Source: an uncultured Acholeplasmatales bacterium
Lineage (GTDB): Bacteria > Bacillota_I > Bacilli_A > Acholeplasmatales > Anaeroplasmataceae
Direction of reading: 5' to 3'
Assembly (NCBI GenBank): GCA_944324705.1
Contig: CALUXI010000001.1
Span: 115,027-179,026 of the forward strand
Length of the DNA stretch: 64,000 bases
Positions within the stretch are counted from its first letter, which is position 1. The number at the start of each line of letters is the position of its first letter. The notes beneath the pieces were generated by a model. It did not search any database. It had not been told where the DNA came from and saw only the letters and a program-made list of their open reading frames with translations. This document shows positions 1 through 8,704 of the stretch, piece by piece. A program made the position numbers and the translations under genes.

Positions 1-2377
1 TAATTCCCTTTAATAAATGCCTGTTAGTTATTTCTCTAAAACCACATGCAAAATTATATGGAAAACTCTTACCTGCACACATTGACATAGAATTTAATGA
101 ATTACTTTCTAAAGTTCTTCTCAAAAAAATAGCTCCTTTAATTTTATTATCTCTTTCCGAACCCATTGGTAATTTCTTTGCTTTTTTAAGTTGTCTATTT
201 GCTACACTCATTACGGCCTTATATAAAACATTACCTAAAAAAGACCTCTTTAAATCCGTAAACCTACTCTCTAAAGTTACGGGAATGCCTTTTTTAATCT
301 CATCTATCTTTAAACTATAATAAGAAAGATAATCCTCATCACTTATTACTGATAAATTACCTCGTTGATAATTATTATTAAACTCATCAAACTCTTGTTT
401 TTCTTCTTTACCAATTACTATTTCTTTACTTAGTATAATATTATTTACATCTTCACCAATTTCAAAAATATATTTACCGTCAGCTAACACAAATTTTTCT
501 TCTACAACATCATAATACATCAAATAATCTTGCGGTATTAAAATCTCGACTTCTTTCTCTTCCTTAACTTCTAAATAGACTTTAGCAAAACCTTTAAGTT
601 CTCTTAATGGTCTATATACAAAACCAGTCGGTGCTTCAACATATACTTGAACTACTGCACTACCACAAGTATCACCTATATTTTTAACTTTGACTTTTAC
701 TATATAATTAGAATCTTTTTTATAAATATTTAAATCTGAATAACTAAATTTAGTATATGATAAACCAAAACCAAAAGGATATTTAACTTCCTTCTTAGCA
801 GTTGAATAATATCTATATCCGACTAATAATCCTTCTTTATATATTTCATTTATCCCTTTACTAAAAGTACTAGCAGACGGAACATCACTATACTTAATTG
901 GCCAAGTTTCAGCAAGTTTACCTGAAGGAGAGACTTCTCCTAATAATAATTTAACTAAGGCCTCCCCACCTGCTTCACCAGGTAAATACATATCTAATAT
1001 AGCTTCTACTTTTTCTGAAAAATCAAGTTCAATAGGAGAACCACCAAATAATATTACTATTATCTTTTTATCTAATTTTATTAATTCATTAACTAATTCT
1101 ATTTGATTTAATGGTAAAGCCATATCATCCCTATCCTTAGCTTCGCTTTCTAACAAATCAGTTAAACCTAAAAATAAAATTATTTTGTCATATTTTTTTG
1201 CCTTCTTTATAGCTTCATTCAATAATTCTTGATTACTCTCATTAGTTGCTTCAATATATCCTCTAGCAAAATCATAATTAATTTTATAATTATCAAAAGC
1301 CAGCTTTGGCGTAACTAACTTATACGGATTAATCATTGAACTACCAGAACCTTGATAACGCATCTCCGTAAATAAATCACCTATTACTAAATATGAATCA
1401 TTCCTACTTAATGGTAAAATATCATTTTTATTTTTTAATAAAACAGCACTATCTAAAGCTAGTTTTAAAGCAACCCCATAGTTAGCAACAAAATCAGCTT
1501 TTTCTACCTTATTACTTTCAGAACTATTAATTAAATTTAAGATATTTAAAACAGCCGCATCTAATACTTCTTCATTTAAAGAACCAGCTTTTATCGCATC
1601 ATAAATCCATTTACGACATATTTTAGTATCACCCGGCATCTCTAAATCACAAGTAGCTTTTAGCATCTTAACTCGGTCATGAGTAGCACCCCAATCTGTC
1701 ATAACTAAACCCGAAAAGCCCCATTCTTCTCTTAATGTTTTCTTTAAAAGTTCTTCATTTTCACTAGCATAAATACCATTAATTTTATTGTATGCTGACA
1801 TAATACATTTAGGTTTACCTAGCCTAGTAACTAATTCAAAACTTTTTAAATAAAGTTCTTTGATAGTCCTAATATCACAAATAGAATTGCCCATAAAACG
1901 ATAATTTTCGCTATTATTTAAAGCAAAATGCTTTACACAGCTGCCAACATTTAAACTTTCAATCCCCTTAACCTCATAAGCTCCCATTAAACCTGATAAA
2001 ATAGGGTCTTCCGAAAAATATTCAAAATTTCTACCCCCTAAAGGATTACGTTTAATATTTACGGCCGGACCTAAAACAACATCAATCCCGTAATGCTTTG
2101 CTTCTCTAGCAATTGCTTCTCCCATTAAGTAACTATTAGCAATGTTCCAACTATTAGCAATCGTAGCTGCTGTTGGGAAGGCGGTTGCAACTTCACTGCC
2201 TGTAACTCCATTATCTCCACCTTCATTTTGTACCCTCAAACCATGAGGCCCATCAGACATTCTAACACTTTTAATTCCAAGTCTTTTAATAGGATTAGTG
2301 TACATGAAATCAGTTCCAGCAACTAAAGCTATCTTTTCTTCTAGTGTTAATTTCTTTAATGTTTCTAATATATTCAT
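1..2377 (-). CDS. Glycoside hydrolase family 3 beta-glucosidase (3' end outside window)
   Basis: GH3 enzymes remove terminal beta-linked glucose or xylose from oligosaccharides by a retaining mechanism. Reading the minus strand from the ATG at 2377 gives 792 open codons running off the window edge. The family nucleophile motif VMTDWG is present (Asp228), as are the substrate-binding KH pair (149-150), the R-N-FEYFSEDP segment (about 116-124) and an SDGPHGLR motif near residue 41. The second alpha/beta domain and a fibronectin-III-like domain follow, as in long bglB-type enzymes. No signal peptide is seen, so it should be cytosolic and act on imported sugars. An AGGAGGT ribosome site precedes the ATG. 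It is divergent from an AraC-type regulator, with two CcpA/LacI-like boxes in between, which suggests sugar-responsive control. Substrate cannot be told from sequence. Confidence 0.95.
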   Translation of the reverse strand, partial: MNILETLKKLTLEEKIALVAGTDFMYTNPIKRLGIKSVRMSDGPHGLRVQNEGGDNGVTGSEVATAFPTAATIANSWNIANSYLMGEAIAREAKHYGIDVVLGPAVNIKRNPLGGRNFEYFSEDPILSGLMGAYEVKGIESLNVGSCVKHFALNNSENYRFMGNSICDIRTIKELYLKSFELVTRLGKPKCIMSAYNKINGIYASENEELLKKTLREEWGFSGLVMTDWGATHDRVKMLKATCDLEMPGDTKICRKWIYDAIKAGSLNEEVLDAAVLNILNLINSSESNKVEKADFVANYGVALKLALDSAVLLKNKNDILPLSRNDSYLVIGDLFTEMRYQGSGSSMINPYKLVTPKLAFDNYKINYDFARGYIEATNESNQELLNEAIKKAKKYDKIILFLGLTDLLESEAKDRDDMALPLNQIELVNELIKLDKKIIVILFGGSPIELDFSEKVEAILDMYLPGEAGGEALVKLLLGEVSPSGKLAETWPIKYSDVPSASTFSKGINEIYKEGLLVGYRYYSTAKKEVKYPFGFGLSYTKFSYSDLNIYKKDSNYIVKVKVKNIGDTCGSAVVQVYVEAPTGFVYRPLRELKGFAKVYLEVKEEKEVEILIPQDYLMYYDVVEEKFVLADGKYIFEIGEDVNNIILSKEIVIGKEEKQEFDEFNNNYQRGNLSVISDEDYLSYYSLKIDEIKKGIPVTLESRFTDLKRSFLGNVLYKAVMSVANRQLKKAKKLPMGSERDNKIKGAIFLRRTLESNSLNSMSMCAGKSFPYNFACGFREITNRHLLKGI

Positions 2378-2390
2378 TTTTACCTCCTAA

Positions 2391-2437
2391 TCAAAGCGTT
2401 ATCACTATTTTAATTATAACAAATGTAAGCGCTATAT
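2391..2437. promoter_or_regulatory. Divergent promoter region with two cre/LacI-like operators
   Basis: Two boxes resemble the CcpA/LacI-family consensus TGWAARCGYTWNCW with one mismatch each: TCAAAGCGTTATCA at 2391-2404 and TGTAAGCGCTATAT at 2424-2437. Their central CG steps are 33 bp apart, about three helical turns. A TATAAT on the minus strand (2418 to 2413) lies between them and would serve the GH3 gene. Either CcpA or a dedicated LacI-type sugar repressor could bind; none is encoded in the window. Confidence 0.55.
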
Positions 2438-2494
2438 TCTTGCATAATTGTATGTTTTTAATTAAAATTGTATCGTATATTAAGAGGTTTTAGT

Positions 2495-3649
2495 ATGAAT
2501 ATTGATTTTTCTTATTTAGGCAAATTAATTGCTGACTTAACTGGTTTAGCAGTAAAAATATATAAAAATAACAAAGAAATACTATATTTTTCTTTAAATA
2601 ATTATCCTATTGATGTAACAAACTTTATTTTAAATGAAGTTAATAATGAACATATTGGTTATATTTTAAAAGCCAATTATTTTTATTATGGTTTTATTAA
2701 TTATAATAATTATAAGATAATTATTGGTCCTACTTATGAAGGTGTTATTAGTGAACAAGCGATTAAAGAATTAGCTTTTTTAGCTAATGTGAAAAAGGAT
2801 GATGAAAATGCTTTTTATAAAAGCATAAAAAGTACTAATCAAATCCCCCTTTTTACCTTTATTGAAATACTATGTGCTTTAAATTATTATTTTAATGGTG
2901 AAAAATCAACTTTAGAAAACATTATTATTCATGAAAATAAAAACTTATTAGATGAAAATATTGATAACGATTATCAAAAAGAAAACATTCCTCATAATAC
3001 TATAGCCTTAGAAGAAAAACTATTAAATATGATTCGTCTTGGTGATACCACTTCATTAAAAGAATGGTTTAATAAAGCTCCGGGAATTATGGGTGGTAAA
3101 TTAGCATTAAATCAATTAAGACAATTAAAAAACACTTTTATTGTAACTGCTACTCTAGCAAGTAGGGCCGCTATAGCTGGTGGAATGGATGAGGATACTG
3201 CTTTAAGTTTATCTGACAAATATATTCAGCGCTGTGAATTATTAAATAATATTGAAAATATAACTAATTTACAATATAAAATGTTATTAGATTATACTAC
3301 TTCTGTTGAAAAAATCAGATTTACTACTAATCCTTCTAAATTATTGATTGCTGTAACTAATTATGTAAAACGCCATTTATCCGAAAAAATAGACATTAAC
3401 GCTTTAGCTAAAAATCTATTTATCTCGCGAACTTATTTAGCTGCACGTTTTAAAAAGGAAACCGGCTTAACTTTAACTGAATATTTTATTAAACAAAAAA
3501 TAGAGGAGGCAAAATACCTCCTCACCAATAGCAACAAAAACTTAAACTCTATAGCTTTATATTTAGGTTTTTCATCACCTAGTCATTTTGCTAATGTGTT
3601 TAAAAAATATACTAAATTAACTCCTAATGAGTATCGTAAAAAGTCTTAA
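2495..3649 (+). CDS. AraC-family transcriptional regulator
   Basis: A 384-residue regulator. The last 100 residues are a classic AraC/XylS DNA-binding domain: two helix-turn-helix units, with INALAKNLFISRTYLAARFK as the first recognition region and the signature LGFSSPSHFANVFKKYTKLTP in the second (written here only in part). The N-terminal 280 residues have no recognisable cupin motif and resemble the helical sensor regions of gut Firmicutes AraC proteins. I chose the ATG at 2495 because AAGAGG sits 7 bases upstream; an in-frame TTG at 2468 lacks a ribosome site. It is divergent from the GH3 gene and probably activates it in response to a sugar. The gene ends 2 bases before the convergent rtcB stop with no terminator visible. 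Confidence 0.9.
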   Translation: MNIDFSYLGKLIADLTGLAVKIYKNNKEILYFSLNNYPIDVTNFILNEVNNEHIGYILKANYFYYGFINYNNYKIIIGPTYEGVISEQAIKELAFLANVKKDDENAFYKSIKSTNQIPLFTFIEILCALNYYFNGEKSTLENIIIHENKNLLDENIDNDYQKENIPHNTIALEEKLLNMIRLGDTTSLKEWFNKAPGIMGGKLALNQLRQLKNTFIVTATLASRAAIAGGMDEDTALSLSDKYIQRCELLNNIENITNLQYKMLLDYTTSVEKIRFTTNPSKLLIAVTNYVKRHLSEKIDINALAKNLFISRTYLAARFKKETGLTLTEYFIKQKIEEAKYLLTNSNKNLNSIALYLGFSSPSHFANVFKKYTKLTPNEYRKKS

Positions 3650-3651
3650 TT

Positions 3652-4911
3652 TTATTCACTAGCTTTAAAGTTATATATCGGTTTAATAATCTTTATAATG
3701 TCAACTGTATCTTTGATATTATTTATAATACTATCTATACTTTTATATGCAAATGGTGCTTCATCAATAGTATCTAAATTAACTGTAGTTGAATAAATAT
3801 TAGACATAGTATTTTTGTAATCTTCTAAATTTAGTTTTCTTCTAGCCTCAGCTCGTGACATAATCCTACCTGCCCCATGTGGCGCACTATAATTATATTC
3901 TTTATTACTCTTACCATAACCAATAATTACTCCATCGCGCATATTAATAGGGATTAATAATAATTCATTTTTATAAGCTCTAATCGCTTTATGGACAATT
4001 TTATCTTTTAAATCTATATAATTATGAATTGATGTAAAATATTGCATATTCATCTCATTAATTATAAAACTAGTATTTGTAACTTTTACTTCTGTTTCAA
4101 AATAAGATTCTAATATCTTTTTTGCTAACATTATTCTATTGTTATTAGCAAATTCTTGACATATTCCTAAATCATGTAAATAATCTAACAAGTCTTCATT
4201 TTCTAGATATGAAAAATCTCTATTAATAGTTTCTAAATAAGCAAGATGTTCCTTAGCCATTTTATTTAAAGTATCTTGAATTTCTTTTTGTCTATTTGTT
4301 TCTTTATATTCTTTAATTACTTTTAATCTATTGGCTTGATAATTATCATTAATTACTTTATAAGCTGCTAAATCTTGATATATGTTAGCCACTTGATAAC
4401 CTAAATTACGAGAACCAGTATGAATTAATAAATAAACATTATCATCTTCATCCTTATCAAGTTCTATAAAATGATTACCTCCACCTAAACTACCTAAAGA
4501 ATTAACTAAATAATTAATTTCTTTTAATTTTTTAAAACATTTTAATTTTTCAATCTTTTTTAAAGTTAAATTAAAATCATTTTCTTCTAGTTTTCCACAA
4601 TTTTTACCACTAGGAACTTCATGACATATCGCATCAAACTTAGATAAATCTACTCCAATTTTACCAAGATTAATACAAATAACCCCACAACCTATATCTA
4701 CCCCTACAACATTAGGTATTATTTTATCCGTTAAAGTCATAGTAGTCCCGATTACACAACTAGCACCGGCATGACAGTCAGGCATAATCCTAATTTGTGA
4801 ATTTTTAGAAACTTCACTATCTAAAATTTCTTTAATTTGTTCAATAGTTCCGTCATCTATAATATCAGCATATACTAAAGCTTCATTATATTTGCCGTTT
4901 ATTTTAAGCAT
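3652..4911 (-). CDS. rtcB: RNA-splicing ligase RtcB (3'-phosphate RNA ligase)
   Basis: RtcB joins RNA 2',3'-cyclic phosphate or 3'-phosphate ends to 5'-OH ends using GTP and Mn2+. All family motifs are visible in the 419 residues: PDCHAG (44-49), VDIGCG (71-76, with the metal-binding Cys), GGGNHF (143-148), HTGSRN (164-169) and PHGAG with the guanylylated histidine at about 345. It starts one base after the stop of the upstream RlaP-type nucleotidyltransferase, so the two are translationally coupled. The pairing points to repair of broken RNA (for example tRNAs cut by ribotoxins) rather than splicing. No RtcA or archease is nearby. It converges on the araC-type gene with only 2 bases between the stops. 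Confidence 0.96.
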   Translation of the reverse strand: MLKINGKYNEALVYADIIDDGTIEQIKEILDSEVSKNSQIRIMPDCHAGASCVIGTTMTLTDKIIPNVVGVDIGCGVICINLGKIGVDLSKFDAICHEVPSGKNCGKLEENDFNLTLKKIEKLKCFKKLKEINYLVNSLGSLGGGNHFIELDKDEDDNVYLLIHTGSRNLGYQVANIYQDLAAYKVINDNYQANRLKVIKEYKETNRQKEIQDTLNKMAKEHLAYLETINRDFSYLENEDLLDYLHDLGICQEFANNNRIMLAKKILESYFETEVKVTNTSFIINEMNMQYFTSIHNYIDLKDKIVHKAIRAYKNELLLIPINMRDGVIIGYGKSNKEYNYSAPHGAGRIMSRAEARRKLNLEDYKNTMSNIYSTTVNLDTIDEAPFAYKSIDSIINNIKDTVDIIKIIKPIYNFKASE

Positions 4912-4912
4912 T

Positions 4913-5941
4913 TTATTTACCTACTATATAATCTTTATTAAATAGTTTTAAATAAATAGTTTTTAGGAGATTTTCAACTTTATTCTTATCAACATTGTTT
5001 GCTAGAGTAGTATTATTATAAGCTTTATCTAATTCTAGAGATAATTCTTTTATCATTTGATAAAACTCATCTTTAATACCTCCATTTTCATCTCTAAAAT
5101 AACCATCTTTTATTTTTAATAACAAATCTAAATCATCTTTACGATAAGTGTGCAAACTATTAGTTTTTAAGGCTTCTATACATGTTAAAAATAATCTTAC
5201 TAAATGCATCATATGTTTATTTAAATGATAATCATCTTTTTTATGATTCTTATTACCTATACTTCTTGAGAAGTCATTTATAACATTATTTAATTGATCA
5301 TTCATTTCCTTAAGAGAACCTACTCTAACATGTTTTAAATTAAGATCAATAAACAAATCATACCCTGTATTGGTCTTGTCAACATAAGTTTTCATAGCAT
5401 CTTCAGTTATTTGATATCTATCAATAAATGATTTATAAGTATTAGTTAAACTTCTATTAATATATGTTTTTTGTTCATATTCAGTTAAAGTTTTACCATC
5501 TCTAACTAAGGCATTTTCTATTCTATTTAATTGGGCATTGGCATAACCAGCAAAAGTATATTTTAATTTTTTAGATAAAAATATATCTCTGTTTTCTAAT
5601 AAGATTTTACCTATTGGTGAAACATATAAATAATGCTCTTTTTCACAAAACAACATTTCAATAATATTAGGGTTACCTTTACTAGCTAAATCAACAAATT
5701 TATTTAAACTATAAATAACTGTATCTGTATCTTTATCTATAAATTGTTCAAATTCAGTTATACCTATTAAATCTGTAAAACTATTAAATGCTACTCCCCT
5801 AATATCAATATCTGAATTACTATTATTAGTACCATAAGCATAACTACCGCCTAAACATAAAAATAAAATTTTATCTTTTAAATTAATATTATTTCTTAAA
5901 AAATCATATTCTTTTCTTTCTATTAATTCTTTAAAATTCAT
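4913..5941 (-). CDS. RlaP/YcgL-type nucleotidyltransferase, RNA-repair associated
   Basis: A 342-residue protein with a DNA polymerase beta-type nucleotidyltransferase core near its N-terminus: GGSYAYGTNNSNSDIDIRGV, i.e. the GS motif followed by the paired metal-binding aspartates. This matches the family Pfam calls RlaP (COG3541), described from comparative genomics as part of RNA repair operons. The likely role is adding nucleotides to, or masking, damaged RNA ends before RtcB ligation; the exact reaction is not established here. GGAGGG precedes the ATG at 5941. It lies directly upstream of rtcB with a 1-base gap, and downstream of the DUF368 gene beyond a terminator-like palindrome, so its own promoter is not obvious. 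Confidence 0.85.
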   Translation of the reverse strand: MNFKELIERKEYDFLRNNINLKDKILFLCLGGSYAYGTNNSNSDIDIRGVAFNSFTDLIGITEFEQFIDKDTDTVIYSLNKFVDLASKGNPNIIEMLFCEKEHYLYVSPIGKILLENRDIFLSKKLKYTFAGYANAQLNRIENALVRDGKTLTEYEQKTYINRSLTNTYKSFIDRYQITEDAMKTYVDKTNTGYDLFIDLNLKHVRVGSLKEMNDQLNNVINDFSRSIGNKNHKKDDYHLNKHMMHLVRLFLTCIEALKTNSLHTYRKDDLDLLLKIKDGYFRDENGGIKDEFYQMIKELSLELDKAYNNTTLANNVDKNKVENLLKTIYLKLFNKDYIVGK

Positions 5942-5960
5942 ATTTACCCTCCTAACAAAA

Positions 5961-5985
5961 AAAAGCCTAATTAGGCCTTTTTTTC
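5961..5985. terminator. Palindromic terminator at the DUF368 stop codon
   Basis: GCCTAATTAGGC (5965-5976) is a perfect palindrome flanked by A-tract on one side and T-tract on the other, so it could work in both directions. The TAA stop of the DUF368 gene (minus strand) lies inside the stem. Confidence 0.7.
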
Positions 5986-6870
5986 TTTTTTCTTAGTATA
6001 ATGATATACAAAATAAACTAACAAAATTCCAACTATAAATAAAACTGCTCCTACAATCAACTCAATATTAAAACTTTGTGGCATATTATTATAAATATGA
6101 TACATTTCTGGGTTATAAAACATAACAAAAATACTACCAAAACAAAGACCAATAATTAGATAATAAAAGCCTGTCTTATACTTATTTAATAAATTATTGA
6201 TTAATTTTGAAATTGTTAAAAGACCAATAACAACCCCTATTACCATCATAACAAAAATTAATACTATTTTATAATTGCTAAACAAAACATCAAAGCTTAA
6301 AGAATTCATTAAAACTGTATATAAGCCTAAAGAAAGTAAAATACTTGTCGCACTTAAACCTGGTATTAATTGCGTTAATGATAAAACAAAACCAATCAAA
6401 ATTGCTACAAAATAAAAATATGTTGGTGGGTTTAAAACTAAATTAGACATATCTACATCTAAATAGATAGCAAGGACACTAACTATAATAGGGATCAATA
6501 AACCAATTATGGCATTTACAAAATAAATATTTTTAAATTTAGTTCCTTTAATTTCATCAAAAACACTAGGCATTCCACCTACCATTAACCCGGCAAAAAA
6601 GCATACTACCGCAATTGTTGAAATAGTTATTAAATATTTAATTGTAAATAAACCGCCAACAAAACCAATTACCCCACCTATTGCTAGTGGCAATAAAAAT
6701 AATATACTTTTCTTATTAAAAATATGAGCAAGACTAGCCATTAATTTATCATATAATTTAAATATAATAGCTATTTGTGCCCCACTAAAACCCGGAATAA
6801 TTACAGCTAAACCGATAAAAATCCCCAATAAACACGACCTAAAGTAATCATTTCGTTGACTAATTTCCAT
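5971..6870 (-). CDS. DUF368 membrane protein, polyprenyl-phosphate translocase (PopT-like)
   Basis: A 299-residue polytopic membrane protein with about eight hydrophobic segments and two internally similar family motifs: GLAVIIPGFSGAQIAIIF near the N-terminus and LTQLIPGLSATSILLSLGLY in the second half. DUF368 proteins (PopT) were recently shown, together with DedA/UptA proteins, to recycle undecaprenyl phosphate across the membrane for wall polymer synthesis. Its ATG overlaps the last base of the preceding stop (TAATG), with AAGGAGAC 8 bases upstream. It is the last gene of the cluster that also holds a CBM20-domain protein, an anchored propeller-like protein and an esterase, all consistent with an envelope glycopolymer role. 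Family call strong, function by homology. Confidence 0.9.
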   Translation of the reverse strand: MEISQRNDYFRSCLLGIFIGLAVIIPGFSGAQIAIIFKLYDKLMASLAHIFNKKSILFLLPLAIGGVIGFVGGLFTIKYLITISTIAVVCFFAGLMVGGMPSVFDEIKGTKFKNIYFVNAIIGLLIPIIVSVLAIYLDVDMSNLVLNPPTYFYFVAILIGFVLSLTQLIPGLSATSILLSLGLYTVLMNSLSFDVLFSNYKIVLIFVMMVIGVVIGLLTISKLINNLLNKYKTGFYYLIIGLCFGSIFVMFYNPEMYHIYNNMPQSFNIELIVGAVLFIVGILLVYFVYHYTKKKEKKA

Positions 6871-7694
6871 TATTTTAAGTCTCCTTCATAATGTAAGTGA
6901 TGGATTATATCTTCAATAATCATATTACCTTTAATATCATAATAATGATTTTTTATTTCTTCTGCCCAAATTCCTTTTTCTACATATTTAAAATCTTGGG
7001 AAGCTACAATTTTAAAAGCAAATGAACAAGGTTTTATTCTTAATGTAATTTGATAATAATTATCATATACTTTCTTTAATTTAATGGCCTTATTTAAATC
7101 CCAATTACCTAATTCACTAATATTACCAGTTAAGTAGAAATTTAAATTTTTAGTTTCTGGTAAAACAACTGTATAAATTTTGACTTTTATTAAGTTCTTA
7201 GCTATTTTGTGTCTAATTTCCTTAACTAAATCCAATTCAATTAATTCTTGCAAATCATCATAACGATAATTTTCTTTAAATTTATTGTTATTTATCTTAT
7301 ATGGTTTATATATAACCTCTTCACTAAATAAATCTTTAATTAATTCTTTAGCATATTTCAAAGTTCTACTACCTCTAATTTTTAACATTAAAGGTGTATC
7401 TTCATAACTAGGTTTATGACCTTCATCTTTTAATCTATATTTAGGTTCTGCATAATTATTTATATCTAAAGCTAGATATAAACTTAAAGTATTACCTCTT
7501 ATTGTAAGAATAGCTACCTTATTTCTTTTATAAGAAAAAGAATCATATTGCCAAGATATTCTACTCCTTACCCCTTTATAACTTAATAATTCTTCTTTTA
7601 TTTCTTTATAATAATTTTTAATTTTATTAGAGGCTAAACTACACCTAGCAATAAAAGATTTATTATATGTAATATATTCATTTTCTAAACTCAT
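6870..7694 (-). CDS. Unknown N-terminal domain fused to a CBM20-like starch-binding domain
   Basis: A 274-residue protein without signal peptide. Residues 1-125 form a domain that I recognise only as a recurrent uncharacterised domain of gut Firmicutes; its hallmarks are KSFIAR, KNYYKEIKEELLSYKGVRSR, ISWQYDSF and a KYAKELI helix. Residues about 168-270 look like CBM20: a GNISELGNWDLNKAIKL segment with the typical tryptophan, then beta-strands with FKIV and W/Y residues. CBM20 binds alpha-glucans, so the protein may tether something to glycogen or starch inside the cell. AAGGGGGA precedes the ATG. It is co-transcribed with the anchored propeller-like protein (12-base gap) and DUF368 (1-base overlap). 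The enzymatic activity, if any, is unknown. Confidence 0.7.
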   Translation of the reverse strand: MSLENEYITYNKSFIARCSLASNKIKNYYKEIKEELLSYKGVRSRISWQYDSFSYKRNKVAILTIRGNTLSLYLALDINNYAEPKYRLKDEGHKPSYEDTPLMLKIRGSRTLKYAKELIKDLFSEEVIYKPYKINNNKFKENYRYDDLQELIELDLVKEIRHKIAKNLIKVKIYTVVLPETKNLNFYLTGNISELGNWDLNKAIKLKKVYDNYYQITLRIKPCSFAFKIVASQDFKYVEKGIWAEEIKNHYYDIKGNMIIEDIIHHLHYEGDLK

Positions 7695-7706
7695 ATAAAT
7701 TCCCCC

Positions 7707-8687
7707 TTATTCAATATCTAAGCCAACAATTTTATTAGCAAAGAAAAACTTACCTATAAAATATTTATTAGAAGCACTAGCAAATAAAGTAACAAATCTA
7801 TCATTAATAAAATCAAGACCTGTAGCTAATATAGGTGCCTTAATATCATCAAGCAAATATCTATCATCTAAATAATAGGTATTATCATCATCATAAGTTT
7901 TTGGTAAATCATAAACATAAATATGTGATGAACTAAAACCACTTGATGTCACTAATACTAATTTATCATTTCCTATAGCCATACCTTTTACTTCATCTCT
8001 AACAATATAATTAGCTTTAATATTTAATTTATGTTTTAATAAATCAGGCAAATAATATGCTCTTACTTTAGCACTATAAATGTTAGCATTATTATTGACA
8101 TGCACGCCTTTAGTACTTTCTCTTATATCTTCACCAACATATAAATAATTATCAACTGAGTTTGAATGTAAAAAACTTGCTCTTATTTCTAATTCAATAG
8201 TATCAACAGCTTTAACTTGATTATTAGGTAATGAATTAAAAGATAATTCTTGTTTTTCATCGTCATCATCAACTTCTTCTAACATATCATCTAATGACAA
8301 AATATATAAGCTTGATAAACTAGATACTATTACATTATCATAGTAAACAGTTATTCCTTCTAATTCTGAATATACTAATTCATCATTTTCATCTAGAATA
8401 TTAAAATACGTTGTATTTTTACCATCTATTATATAAACTCGGCTTGGAATATTTTTATTCATATATCCACAAGTTAAATAAACTAATTTCCCATCTAGTT
8501 CAAAACTAGTTACGGAATTAGGAACATAACCATCACCAAGACCCGGATTAACTGCTAAATCTTCTTTAATTTCATAATATTTAGGATATATTTCTCTCTT
8601 AAATATATTTAATCCTAAAATGATTAAGAAACAAACCAAAATAATTGATATTAAAGAGATAAAAATAATTTTTAAAATTTTTTTCAT
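7707..8687 (-). CDS. Membrane-anchored extracellular protein, probable beta-propeller (paralog 1)
   Basis: A 326-residue protein with a single N-terminal transmembrane segment (about 5-28, after MKKILK), so the remainder faces outside. The body shows repeated YxxD/strand-turn-strand segments such as LVYLTCGYMN, SRVYIID and SSLYILSL, suggesting a propeller-like fold. It has a Glu/Asp-rich insertion near residue 145. It is clearly homologous to the protein at 9558-10547: both share GLGDGYVP, the YYLDDRYL segment and a nearly identical C-terminus ending ASNKYFxGKxFFANKIVxLDI. It sits 17 bases after the esterase gene in one operon. The biochemical role is unknown; I see no catalytic motif. Confidence 0.75.
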   Translation of the reverse strand: MKKILKIIFISLISIILVCFLIILGLNIFKREIYPKYYEIKEDLAVNPGLGDGYVPNSVTSFELDGKLVYLTCGYMNKNIPSRVYIIDGKNTTYFNILDENDELVYSELEGITVYYDNVIVSSLSSLYILSLDDMLEEVDDDDEKQELSFNSLPNNQVKAVDTIELEIRASFLHSNSVDNYLYVGEDIRESTKGVHVNNNANIYSAKVRAYYLPDLLKHKLNIKANYIVRDEVKGMAIGNDKLVLVTSSGFSSSHIYVYDLPKTYDDDNTYYLDDRYLLDDIKAPILATGLDFINDRFVTLFASASNKYFIGKFFFANKIVGLDIE

Positions 8688-8704
8688 TTATTAAAACATC
8701 CTTA

